This document shows, piece by piece, positions 12,029-22,548 of a stretch of 64,000 nucleotides of DNA. Source of the stretch: Amaranthus tricolor (lineage: Eukaryota > Streptophyta > Magnoliopsida > Caryophyllales > Amaranthaceae). A program made the translations under genes and the position numbers. Each line of letters opens with the position of its first letter. The stretch's first letter is position 1. Location: NCBI RefSeq assembly GCF_026212465.1, contig NC_080056.1, positions 17,487,606 to 17,551,605 of the forward strand, written 5' to 3'. The notes under the pieces were generated by a model, which worked only from the letters and a program-made list of their open reading frames with translations, was not told the DNA's origin and did no database searches.

Positions 12029-12301
12029 CTCCCTCCTATTCACCTTAGGAGTCCCATTTGACTTTTCACGGATTTTAAGGAGAGTCAAAAGTGGGATCCT
12101 AAGGGTAGGAAAGAGAGTGGTATTATGGGTTTTTGAATGCCAGGAATGAAAATTAGTATGGGTAATGAAGGGTATAATTGAAAATAGGATAAAGTTACTA
12201 AGGGTATAAAAGTCAAAAACCCATACCAAAAATAAAAATGGGACAATTAAGGTGACTTGACCATAAAAGGAAATGAGACACATAACCTGAATAAGAGGGA
12301 G
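12029..12301. mobile_element. Stowaway-type MITE, 273 bp
   Basis: Ends are imperfect inverted repeats starting CTCCCTC (left CTCCCTCCTATTCACCTTAG, right, inverted, CTCCCTCTTATTCAGGTTAT), flanked by TA on both sides (12027-12028 and 12302-12303). No coding sequence. It lies only 10 bases beyond the right TSD of the Pack-MULE. Stowaway MITEs are moved by Tc1/mariner transposases supplied elsewhere. Confidence 0.93.
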
Positions 12302-12580
12302 TATTTAATTTACTCCCATCATGGTTATATAATATGCTTGGGTAATAATTAAAATTTTTTCGAATTGTTATGGGTAGTTGCTCAACTTTAAGTTTTACTT
12401 CCAAAGTTTACGTTACTTGTTACGTTTCATAATCACGTTACGAATTAACAAGTTTCTAATCATTGTAGAGATTTTTCAAATTACTACCATCACTAATTAA
12501 ATTATAATTAGTAACGAACAAATATATAAGAAAAATTAGGCGCTAAAAACGACTAATGAAATCTCCTAATAATACGACTG
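12302..12580. other. Short AT-rich interval, nothing recognised
   Basis: Between the MITE and the first recognisable codons of the - strand copia integrase. No LTR, ORF or repeat seen. It may be a remnant of the deleted 3' half of the copia element. Confidence 0.4.
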
Positions 12581-12582
12581 TT

Positions 12583-14111
12583 TCAGGTTATATTTGGTTT
12601 TTTACCTTTAAATAGCTCGTAAGGGGTTTTCTTAAGTATAGCTCTAATGAGATACCTATTTAAGACATAGTTTGCTGTATTAACTGCCTCGGCCCAAAAA
12701 TTTTTAGCTAATCCATTTTCTATGAGCATAGTCCTAGTCATTTCTTCTAAAGTGCGATTTTTTCTTTCAACCACACCTTTTTGCTGTGCTGTCCTAGGAG
12801 CTGAAAAGTTATAGGTTATACCAAATTTTTCATAAAAAAAGTCAAAGCCTATTTGATCAAACTCACTCCCATGGTCACTTCTAAACGAAACTATTGGAAG
12901 ATTCAACTCAGTTTGCATTTCTTTACAACGTCTTGAAAACGGCTTTTAAGGCTTCACCATTATCCTTCAAAAAATCAACCCACTTAAATTTAGAATAATC
13001 ATCAACGATTGCTAGAATATAAGATTTACCTCGTGTGCTCCTTACACGCATTGGACCACATGGATCAATATGTAGAAGTTCACATGTTCAACAATTGCTT
13101 GCCATTTTCTTCGGTTTAAATGAACTTCGTATTTGTTTACCTCTAATGCATGCATCACGTGAATGTTTGTGCTTGTAGTCAAGAGATGGAAGTCCCTTAA
13201 CCAGATCTTTACTTACTAGTTCATGAATGGTGTGCGTATTGATCTGAACAAGCCTTCTATGCCATAGCTTTGGATCATCCGTTATATCCTTTAAACACAT
13301 GAAATTTTGAGCTGTAATTTTGTTAGTATTCAAAGCATAAACATTATAATGTCTAAGGGAGGTAATAAATGTATCTCTGGTGTTAGAATTTTGGACAACA
13401 CATTTTTCTTTATAAAATATTACTTGATTACCTTGATTGCATAATTGAGATACACTAAGAAAGTTAAATTTTAGGCCTTCAACCAAATAAACATTCTCAA
13501 TAACTTTAGAAGGATCCTTATCAACTTTGCCAATACCTAATATATTGCATTTACCTTTTTCGCCTAAAGTAATCGAGCCACTGCATTTTAGCTTTTCCTG
13601 AAAAATAAAGAAACTTCACCACTCATATGTCTCAAACATCCACTATCTAAGATCTATTTTAGCTTTTCCTACAAAATAAAAAATAACCTTTGTCAACATT
13701 ACTTAGCTAACCAAGCGACAAATTTAGGAGCATATTCGGGTAGACTAGTTAGGTGGTCTTGTCCCTTTAGGAACCCATATTTGTTTTATCTGCTCATGTA
13801 ACTCATAAGGGAAGGTGTTCTTGATGATATAGTTGTTCTTACGTTTGTAGGGACATGCAAACTTAAGATGTCGTTCTTTGCAACAATAGGAGCAAGTAGG
13901 CATGCGTCTATGCTTGTATGCACTTTTAACAAATGTAGTTTGACTCTTATAGTTATGTTTAGGGTTATAACCAATATTACGTTTATCATTAGATCCTTTT
14001 TGTCATGTAAGCATTTTTACGAATTTAAATTCAGAATCATTTAGCTTAGTTAAGGATCGTAAACTTTTCTCAGACTCATATCTCAAAGTCTTAAAATCAG
14101 ATTCAAGATCA
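12583..14111 (-). pseudogene. Copia second zinc knuckle, pre-integrase and integrase remnants
   Basis: Read downwards: CSYCCKERHLKFACPYKRK (CX2CX4HX4C, ~13.88 kb); a protease-to-integrase region with EGLKFNFLSVSQLC and LWHRRL, GLPSLDYKHKH, CIRGKQIRSSFKPKK (13486-13088), which is the GAG-pre-integrase domain; integrase core codons between 13.08 and 12.92 kb (AIVDDYSKF-like, frame-shifted); then [58 protein letters not shown] (12918-12583). Frame changes occur between all blocks. Coding similarity ends abruptly at 12583, before RT. Confidence 0.83.
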
Positions 14112-14120
14112 TAATTTTTA

Positions 14121-15267
14121 GGGAAATTATCAATGGTGCCCTTGTACTATTGAAAAATTACAATGGTACCGAACTGCATTTCAGTGGTATCCCCCAATTA
14201 TATGGTAATTACAACCGTGACCTTAATGATGAATTTTCCGTTAAATGTCCGTTAAATTTAGAATTTAACCTAACCATGGTTAGTTTCTTCATCTTCTTAC
14301 CTTTTCTCTTTCATGGCTGCTCTTCTTCCATGGCTGCTCTTCTCCTTCCTCCATTTCTGTACTTTCCCTTTACCCTAACTTTCAATCGCTCAAAATATTG
14401 TTATTTTTCGTTTTGAAAATTCTCTTTTGTTTAGATTTTATCAAAAAGCTGATAATATTTCAGGAATATGGGTTTGGTATGTCCTGAGTTAACTTTAGAT
14501 TTGAAACCAAGCTATGTTCCTGAAACAATTAATGGGTTTTTAAGAGAAGTCTCCATAATCAATGATCCATCTGAGAGATCAAGAAGATTTGATGAATTCC
14601 TTAAGCGATTGGAAGATGAAATGAAGAAAATTAAAGTTTTTAAACGAGAACTGCCTCTTTGCATCCTTCTTCAACTGTTCATCAGAATTCCAACAACTAT
14701 AACAGTTTACCATATATAACTTTATCAGAAATATTCTATTAATCTTTGATTTTTGGGTTTTTGATTTGATTTAATTTTATTTTATTTCTAGGTTTAAAAT
14801 GCTGTTTTTTGGGATGAAAAGGTCCTTAATTTTCTATGCCCCCTTCAATTTTGAGCTAATTGAGCAATTTCATATTGTTAATAGCATAATACCAGACATT
14901 GATTGGTGTTGAAGTTTTTCTGGTTTTCCTGAATTGGGTCTTAATTCTTTTCTTTTATTAGCAATTTCTGATTGTACCAATGTGTTGATTCAGCTTCTCC
15001 TTGGAATTTTGATATCTACTATCTGAGGTTCTGGCTGCCATGGAAGAAGAGCTGCCATGGAAGAAGAGCAGCCATGAAAGAGAAAAGGGAAGAAGAAGAA
15101 GAAACTAACCATGGTTAGGTTAAATTTCAAATTTAACGGACATTTAACGGAAAATTCATCATTAAGGTCACGGTTGTAATTACCATATAATTGGGGGGTA
15201 CCACTGAAATGCAGTTCAGTACCATTGTAATTTTTCAATAGTACAAGGGCACCATTGATAATTTCCC
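14121..15267. mobile_element. Second Pack-MULE, 1147 bp, nested in the copia element
   Basis: Inverted terminal repeats of about 225 bp (14121-14345 and 15043-15267) start GGGAAATTATCAATGGTGCC. They are flanked by the 9-bp duplication TAATTTTTA at 14112-14120 and 15268-15276. The duplicated bases belong to the interrupted copia sequence, so the insertion point is exact. No transposase. The interior (14350-15040) carries a captured plant gene exon (14468-14719). The TIR sequence is unrelated to that of the element at 9816-12009, so the two are different MULE families. Confidence 0.93.
14468..14719 (+). pseudogene. Captured N-terminal exon of a NIGT1/HRS1/HHO-type GARP transcription factor
   Basis: 83 codons. 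Residues 1-65 (PELTLDLKPSYVPETINGFL, then RRFDEFLKRLEDEMKKIKVF, KRELPLC) match the conserved N-terminal region of the HRS1/HHO (NIGT1) family, nitrate- and phosphate-responsive repressors, where this segment is predicted to form a coiled coil. After RELPLCILL the sequence diverges (QLFIRIPTT...) and soon stops. The GARP/Myb DNA-binding domain is absent. A TTTCAG stretch just before the ATG looks like an intron 3' end, so the captured piece probably includes 5' leader, exon and following sequence. If expressed, it could only give a short coiled-coil peptide. Confidence 0.8.
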
Positions 15268-15276
15268 TAATTTTTA

Positions 15277-16525
15277 TTCTGAAGATCAATGAGCTTTTTC
15301 AATTGACTGATATTTTGTTCTTTCAAGACTTTGACAGTCTCTTCAAAATTAATTTTTCAACCATAAGCAATTAATTTTTCTTTATAGAGTCTTCACAACC
15401 TTTGGCATAGTGACGAATTCTTTCTTCTAATATGTTCTTCTCTTTTATGATTTGTTTAATTTGAAACATATCAAAGAGAGTTTTAACTAATTCGTCTTTA
15501 GAACAAGATTAAAGATAGTCAAGTACCTCCATAGAGTTTAGTTCTAGATCGTCATCTTTGTCATCATTTACCATTACACTTAAGTGAACTTGACCATCTT
15601 CATTTTTCGATTCGCTTGACCCTTCGGAGTGACACCACTTAGCAATCATTGCTTGTTTCTTTTTTTTTTCTTGTAGTATTCCTTTTTCTTTTTAGGACAT
15701 TCCTTTACAAGATGCTTTGTAGATCCACATTCAAAACAAGCAGGTTTGTTAGTTTTAGAATTGGAATTAGAAGATTTACCTTTGTTTCTAGATTTGAATT
15801 TTTTTATATCTTTTTCGCATTTTCAGGATTCCTTCTATACCTCTTGTGATTAAGGCAAATGGATGTTCCTCATCATCACTTTCCTCATTTTCGCTTGAGG
15901 ATTCTTGATATTTCTTTGCCTTTAGGGCGAAATTCTTCATGGATGGTGTTACGTTACTTTCTCCATCATCATGTAGGATAAGTTCATGATTTGTGAGTTT
16001 TCCAAGAAGATCGTCAAGAAGTGTTGAGCTTCTTCAATGGCGGTTACTTTTGGACCTCATATAGATCTTGGAAGATACCTCAAAACCTTCTTAAACATTT
16101 CATTAGTATTCTCATCCTTTTTAATCTTAAACATTTCGTATTGATGTATGAGGATGTTGATCTTTGTCTCCTTGACTGACTTGTTCCTTCATACGTCACA
16201 ACCAACTTATCACATATTTTCTTAGCAATTGTGCATGATGAAACCCTATTGAACTCGGAACCATTTAAAACATAACACAATTGATTCATTGCTTTATACT
16301 TTTTGGAAAGAGATTACAAATCACTTTATGAGTATTCGGACTCGGATTTTTCAACATCATTGCCTTAAATGTCCTTTTTAATTGGTACTTTAGGTCCTTG
16401 GATATGATGTCCCAAAGTTCCATATCTTGATCAATCACAAACATCTTCATTGAAGTTTTCAAATAAGAGAAATTTGTTCCCCAAAACAAAGGAGACTTAG
16501 AACACCAACGACCTTGAGCATACAA
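15277..16525 (-). pseudogene. Copia gag remnant
   Basis: From 16525 downwards: N-terminal gag with CSKSPLFWGTNFSYLKTSMK and LWDIISKD (the conserved 'PP.F.G.NF.YWK..M' pattern of plant copia gag, degraded), then SEFNRVSSCTIAKKICDKL, VTYEGTSQ, an acidic stretch, and a zinc knuckle CFECGSTKHLVKECPKKKK at ~15.72 kb (CX2CX4HX4C intact). Frameshifts and stops separate these blocks. Downstream coding resumes beyond the Pack-MULE at 14111. Confidence 0.8.
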
Positions 16526-16530
16526 CCCTT

Positions 16531-16542
16531 CTCTGGTACCAA
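16531..16542 (-). other. Primer binding site of the copia element
   Basis: The - strand reads TTGGTACCAGAG, one base off the usual tRNA-iMet match TTGGTATCAGAG. It lies between the LTR border (16544) and the gag start. Confidence 0.7.
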
Positions 16543-16543
16543 T

Positions 16544-17395
16544 TGAAGATTGATAGAAGATCCAATACTCTGTAGAGGGGGGTGAATAGAGAGTATGCCT
16601 TTTAAAATATTTCTCTGGAAGGTAAACTCAAGAATTTGGGAGACCTTTTAAAATAGATTTCTACAACTGTTTTAGGTCGAATAATAGATCTAAGAACTAA
16701 ATGCAAAAATGAACTTAAGTAATAACAAGGGATTTGTTAACGAGGTTCGGCTATCAATAGCCTACTCCCTGCCTATGGGTTCTTTTTTCAACCCTTAGGA
16801 TTCAGCGCCTTTTATAAATAAACCTTAGATGACTAAGAAGAATTCTCTATCTTTTCCCCTCACATTCTTCCCTTTGAAGAACATCTTACAAGTTTCCTTA
16901 ATAAAAGTTCAAATTCCAATCTCACAAAAGAGAAATCAAATGAATACTATAAAAAGTATTCCAAGCTTTAAGGCATAGATTAAAGTTCTAACTCTCTTTT
17001 TACTCTAAGACCTAGTACAAATAAGAGAGTTAGGCGAATTAAGTTTACAACACTTTTTGATATTAAGACTCAATGTAAGTAGAAAGCTTTTTTGTAAGCT
17101 GTGTTACAATTCACTTAATTCTTGAATGAAGCCTCTTATATACATGTTATGCCTCCAACATAGCCGTTTAAACAAGTGAAAGTTCATTCCTTGATTTTCG
17201 CCAACTGGTTATGTTGAACCAGTCATCAAAGTCTTGAACAGCAAGTAAAATTGACGCTCCACCTTGACTTGTTCAATACACATGTTTTTTGTTACTATTT
17301 TTAGCTCTTCCAAATCTTTGATATGCTGCCACGTTGGTACTCATGCCAAGCATTGAATATTGATTAATTCAAACGAAACAACAGAAATACACAAG
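16544..17395 (-). repeat. 5' LTR of the copia element (outer border approximate)
   Basis: The inner border (TGAAGATTG on the + strand) is set by the primer binding site. The TATA box on the - strand is TATATAAG (17135-17142), followed by GAGGCTTCATTCAAGAATTAAG. The LTR fragment at the right edge of the window shares that downstream pattern and the later AAGGGAAGAA-like and GGGATTTGG/GAGATTGG-like segments, so the two are related. No second copy is available to fix the outer border. Confidence 0.6.
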
Positions 17396-19100
17396 TCACA
17401 TATTATTATTCCTAGATTTTAGGTTCATTTGAATTGTTCTTCCTATTTTTTAAGTGAGCTAAAAACAACTCAATATTTATAGGAAAACCTATAATTAGTA
17501 TAATCTTTTTCACCAATTATATTACTTATTTAATTTATCAATTTAAAAACCGTGTAATTAAGCTCTATGACAAAAACGTGTAATTGGACTTAGTAAATTA
17601 CTTTGTTAAGTGATAAGCTTTACTTAGTCTAATCTTAAAAATAATGTTAAACTTAAGTCAACCTATTTAAAACTTATTTCAACATATATTTTGACTTAAA
17701 TATCTATCAATTAAAAACTTTATATCTAATATGATTTTGGACGTATTTAAACAACTAAATATAATTACTCAATTTATTTGTTTAACATAATATGTGTTTT
17801 GAATATCATAAAATAAAGAAATTAAGTCTTCAAGCTCATGAGGTTTCTAAGGACTTGAAACGAATAGAACTTGTTAGAATTTATTGGACTCGACTCTCGA
17901 GTAAACTTATTAAAATTTAATTGAGCTAATTAAAATATCAAGCATTGATTTACCGAATTTGTTCAACATACATAGAACGAAGTTTTATAGATAGATAATC
18001 ATCTTTATTATTTATTTCAATCATCATAAGATATGTCTAAAGAGAAAACCAAAAATTATAAGTGTGACAAAATACACTATTAATAATAGACACTCTTTTT
18101 GTTTGACGATGACTTAGGCTGTTTGTGAAGGAGTAGTGCTGATACGGCGTATGACACTTACTATGTGTTACTGATGTAAAGGAGTAGGCTGTCGGGAATG
18201 TTTCTGGGCAGTTGGGTGCTACTGGTGCTGCTTGGGAATAGATCTTGAGAAAAGGGCATATCTTGTAATGGTGGTTATAATTCGTAAAAATAACTAGTGA
18301 AGGAGAGGGAAAATAGTTTAGCTTACGATGATGTGGAATAATTTTGCTATATTTATACTACAAAAAACTATTTTTATTTTGAGGTTCATTTAAGATTTGA
18401 TGCACATTTTCCCCACATTTTAGGTTGTGTTTGTGTGTTTGGTTTAACAAAATTGGTATCAACTCGTAATTATAATTTTTGTGCGCCACAACTAAGGGGT
18501 ACGATTTCACTATCCTTCATACAATTAAACATCGACTAAAAAAGAAGAAAATTCTTGTTACTTTAGGTTTTTTGTACGCAAATCTCTTCATTTAAATAAA
18601 TTCAATTAAAAAGTCTGGCTTCTCAAGTCGGCGGCAGATGCCGAGTCAAAGAAGAAATGTGCAAGGCTGATGTGTTACGTATTGCGAGAATGTTGCTACT
18701 TTTGGCTTTTGTTTGTCGAGGCAAGTGCGACCAACTACAAAGGGTATAGGATGGGCTGCTATGTTGCCATGTTGTCGATGTTCCTTTCTTCCTGTTGCCT
18801 TGGTGTCGATGTTGATGTGTGATGGGCAACTAAGTAGATACAGTGGTTGAATGAATGTTGCTTGACATTGAAGCTGTTGTTGGACAACCTTATGAGCTGG
18901 TATTATGTCGAGCTGTAGATGATGCTACTAAGTTTCTATTTCAAGGGTTTGAGTTAAGGGTGTTAGGAAGCCTATTGCGTGATTCTTAATTACAAGCAAT
19001 TGATCTCTCGCCACTTTATTTGTTCCAGAAGTTGTTATGCAAGTTGTTGCTACCCACTAATGTTACATTAATGTTATATATGGGTTTTGTAAATCACCTC
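17396..19100. other. Interval without recognisable genes
   Basis: AT-rich to 18.1 kb, then more GC-rich to 19.0 kb. A CAATATTTATAGGAAAACC stretch at ~17.47 kb could be a TATA-like element of a further LTR. Small ORFs such as 18623-18829 (- strand) have low-complexity composition and no known relatives. No transposon ends identified. Confidence 0.4.
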
Positions 19101-19599
19101 ATCTAGTCCCGTCTCTTTGAGAGACGGTCCTCAAGCCCTGTCTATTTATGTTGTCAACTTATTTATAAAAAATATCAATAATTACAATATCCCAACATGC
19201 ATAGCACAGTGTAGATTTCAAAATTGAACTTTCCATATTTCAATGAACATCATTAACCTCTCCTCTTGAAAAACACCATTGTAATTATTGCATTAATCTT
19301 TGAAAAAAACAGTTCCACATTATTAATGAACATCACTAACATCTCTTTCCATATTATCAAATGAAATATCATGGATGCTTTCATGGAAGAATTTGATATT
19401 CAACAGAATCATCTCTAAATTGTGCGATATTTTTGAGGAGGAAGAAGAAAGGCTAATATTAGGTTCTTGATTTTTTTGAAATTAAACCCCTGATTATTGT
19501 TTTGTCTTTTAAAATTATTTTCTATAAAAATTAATTGGAATAAAACTCTCAGTTGTTTTGAGGAGGAAGAACACAATGACGCTGAACATTATGATTAGG

Positions 19600-20160
19600 A
19601 ATATAGTATATATTAAGTGTATTGTAAGTTAGCATACGGTTTGATGTAAGTAGATATTAAGAGTGTTGTAAGTTGGTATTAAGTATGATGTAAGTTTACA
19701 TTAAAAATGATGTAAGTAGGCAATAAGTCTGATGTAAATTGACATTAAGTATGATGTAATTCGCATTAATTCTGATGTAAGTAGGTATTAAGTATGCTGT
19801 AAGTTGGCATTATGTTTGATGTAAGTAGGTAATAAGTTTGTAGTAAATTGATATTAGATATGATATAAGTAGGTATTAAGTATGAAACGTAAATATAATA
19901 TAAATATACATTAACATGAGTTAAGCAGGTATTAAATATACTGTAAGTTGACATTAAGTCAGATGTAAGTAGGCATTAAATTTGTTGTAAGTTGGAATTA
20001 AACTGATGTACCTGTGCACTAAGTTTGATGTAAGTAAGTAATAAGTGTGTTGTAATTTAGCAATAAGTCTGATGAAAGTTGATATTTAAGTCTGATTAAT
20101 TAGACATTAAGTATACTATAAGTAAGTATTAAGAAAGATATAAGTAGGCATCAAACCACA
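19600..20160 (+). repeat. Tandem array of ~20-bp units, left arm
   Basis: About 25 degenerate copies of a unit like GATGTAAGTAGGTATTAAGT, most starting with GATGTAAGT and ending with TTAAGT. Spacing is about 20-22 bp. Same-sequence units occur in opposite orientation from about 20520 on. No ORF of note. Confidence 0.85.
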
Positions 20161-20519
20161 AAATCCTTAAAATGTAAAAGGATTTAAAATACACAAAATA
20201 TTTGTCATAACATATACAAATAATATCAACAAACGATTTCACATAATTTATTACATGATAAATTTTCTTAATACACACAAATAAATTGTTTTTTAATCAA
20301 TCTCCTACATACTACTTCTTTGCGATGCACTTTTTTGCTCTGATTTTCTCCGAACCATTAGCAACCATTGAAGCGTATTTAATTCATAACAATATGTGCA
20401 GATGTAAGCTTGATCCCTTCTTTACCATTACGCAAGAAGATATGTGGTTCGCAATTAGTATAGATGTCTTTGTTAACCCTATGCATATATAAACAAATAT
20501 TAACAAGAATAATCATAAA
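20161..20519. other. Spacer between the opposed 20-bp repeat arms
   Basis: About 360 bases without the repeat. Contains a 68-codon ORF (20286-20492) of unknown nature, probably spurious. Confidence 0.4.
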
Positions 20520-20991
20520 TGTAATATTACAATATACTTAATGCCTACTTATATCATACTTAATACCTACTTACAGAAGGTTTAATTCCGACTTACAGTA
20601 TACTTAAATCATCTGTCATTGATATGGTTATTCTACAATTTCAGTTTAATTGTATTAAATGACAATATTCTTAATGCCAAATTACATCAGACTTAATGCC
20701 AACTTATATCAAAGCTAATGCCAACTTACATCAGACCCAATAACCACTTATATCCGAATTCATCCTAATTTACATCAGGTTGCATATCAACTTATATGGG
20801 ACCCAATACCAACTTAAAATAGATATAAAGCCAACATACATTAGATCTAATGCAAACTTACATCAACTTAATGCTAACTTACATCAGACTCAATGTCAAT
20901 TTATATTAGACTTAAAATCCACTTATATCAAATTTAAAACCCACTTATATCAAAATTAATGTTAACTTACATCAGACTAATGCTAACTTAT
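20520..20991 (-). repeat. Tandem array of ~20-bp units, right arm
   Basis: Units like ACTTAATGCCAACTTACATC, the reverse complement of the left-arm unit. About 20 copies precede the Sirevirus; further copies follow at 31950-31975 and 36797-36895, showing that the array was cut by the insertions. Confidence 0.8.
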
Positions 20992-22493
20992 TGTTGGACC
21001 TCTTGAGTTTTGATGATGACTACACTTTATTTAAACAAATATGTTTTTGTTTTTAGAGATTATGTGCAGGTCGATATCCGGTCGTAATTATGATCGTTGA
21101 TAGTACCTATGACTTAGTTCATGGAAATGTACGTGACAAAAGGATCCGAAAGATGTTGGAAGAAGTATATTGCTTGGGATGTAAAATGGAGACAGCAGGT
21201 CTACTGTTCCTAAGTTAGATGTTCTAACAAAACTGGAAATTGGAGACAGCGCACTGTTCCTGAACTAGAGTCAGCTTACGTCCACTGAAAATTCTGGTTA
21301 TTATTTTAATTATTATTTTTAGTTGATGTATTAAATAAAATTAATTTGTTGCATTTATTAATTATTATAATTAATTGGCAAAAAGTTTTTCTAAAAATTC
21401 TTTATGTATGGTTTTCTAAATAAAGATCCTTTATTTTAGGATCTATATTTAATAAATATTGGATTTGCTAAAAATAGAAATAGCGGTTGTTGAATGGGTC
21501 TTAGCTATCATTCTTAACTGGTCTTTATACCTATAAGTTAGCAAATAACCATTCCTAAGTATAACCGTTTCTATAAATAGCAAAAACGTTCCAGCAGTTA
21601 TTACTGGAACAGGAACTGCTGTTTGTGAAACTGCTGCTTAAAGGGAACAGAACCTATTATTAGGGAACAGCGGTTATTGCTAAATAACCGTGGGCTTGAA
21701 TTGGTCAACTTTAAATGCCTATTTTTAGATTAACCGTAGGAAGACTTTTTTATTAAAATCCACATTACTCCCATGATCTTTTGATAGGGAATAATGGATT
21801 GGAATATTCCTTATTCTTAGGGATTTTAGCTCTATAAATAGTGGGCTCGGTTATTCTTCAAAACTCGCCTTAGTATGAGCCATTAAATCATACGTAATTT
21901 TGGGAGAATTTTTACAAGAAAATTTTGTTTTTAAAATGCCAATTAATTTATAATATTTTCTTGTGCAACTCAATGATTTTATTTTTAGAGAATTTTTATC
22001 CTTTGTAAGGGTTTTTGAGAGAATTTGTAATTAGACTCGGGTGAGTCTAAGGGGAAATTAGATAGCTTTTAATGAAGCTAGAGAAGAGATTAGCTTTGAG
22101 TAAAGCTAAGGAGAAAGCTTCTAGTGAAGCTAGTGGTGAGAATTAGCTTTTAGTGAAGCTAAGTTTGTTGCTTTGAGTGAAGCAATTTAAGAGAGAAGAG
22201 TTGGCCTAGTTGATGCGCTTCGAGTGAAGTAAGATGTTTAATGTAATTGTAACGAGTTGCCTTAAACATAGTGGAGAATTTAGAAATCCCGAGGGGTCGT
22301 GGTTTTTCCTTCTATTTAGGCCTAGAAGGTTTCCACGTAAAAATCGTTTGTCTCTTTTAATTATTTCGCTCTAAGTTTAAGCTTTATTTATTTTATTCAA
22401 TTCCGCAAAAACAGGGCAAAAACGCTTAAACTAGTAACAACAACAATTCACCCCCCCCTCTTGTTGATGTTCCCGTTCCTAATTGAGTCTACA
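20992..22493 (+). repeat. 5' LTR of the Sirevirus
   Basis: 1502 bp, TGTTGGACC...GTCTACA. A TATA box (CTATAAATAG, 21834-21843) marks the U3/R region. The transcribed part holds about six copies of an AGCTTTNAGTGAAGCT-like hairpin (22065-22240). Confidence 0.95.
21834..21843 (+). promoter_or_regulatory. LTR TATA box
   Basis: CTATAAATAG, conserved at 31285-31294 and 3659-3667 in the other two LTRs, upstream of the hairpin repeats. Likely core promoter of the element. Confidence 0.7.
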
Positions 22494-22495
22494 AT

Positions 22496-22507
22496 TGGTA
22501 TCAGAGC
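22496..22507 (+). other. Primer binding site (initiator Met tRNA)
   Basis: TGGTATCAGAGC, two bases after the LTR end; perfect standard motif for minus-strand cDNA priming. Confidence 0.95.
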
Positions 22508-22548
22508 CCTGTTCCCAGTAGATCAGGAAACCCTGAGGGCAGATTCTG

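Larger units (their letters stand above)
12581..17395 (-). mobile_element. Truncated Ty1/copia retrotransposon, split by a Pack-MULE
   Basis: In - strand order: a 5' LTR (~17.39 kb down to 16544), a primer binding site (16531-16542), gag with zinc knuckle, a second zinc knuckle, a GAG-pre-integrase domain and the integrase core. RT, RNase H and the 3' LTR are absent. The Pack-MULE at 14121-15267 interrupts it, with a 9-bp duplication of copia sequence. Many frameshifts and stops show that it is old. The LTR start on the + strand (TGAAGATTG, then a GGGGGGTGAATAG motif) is characteristic of plant copia elements. Confidence 0.82.
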
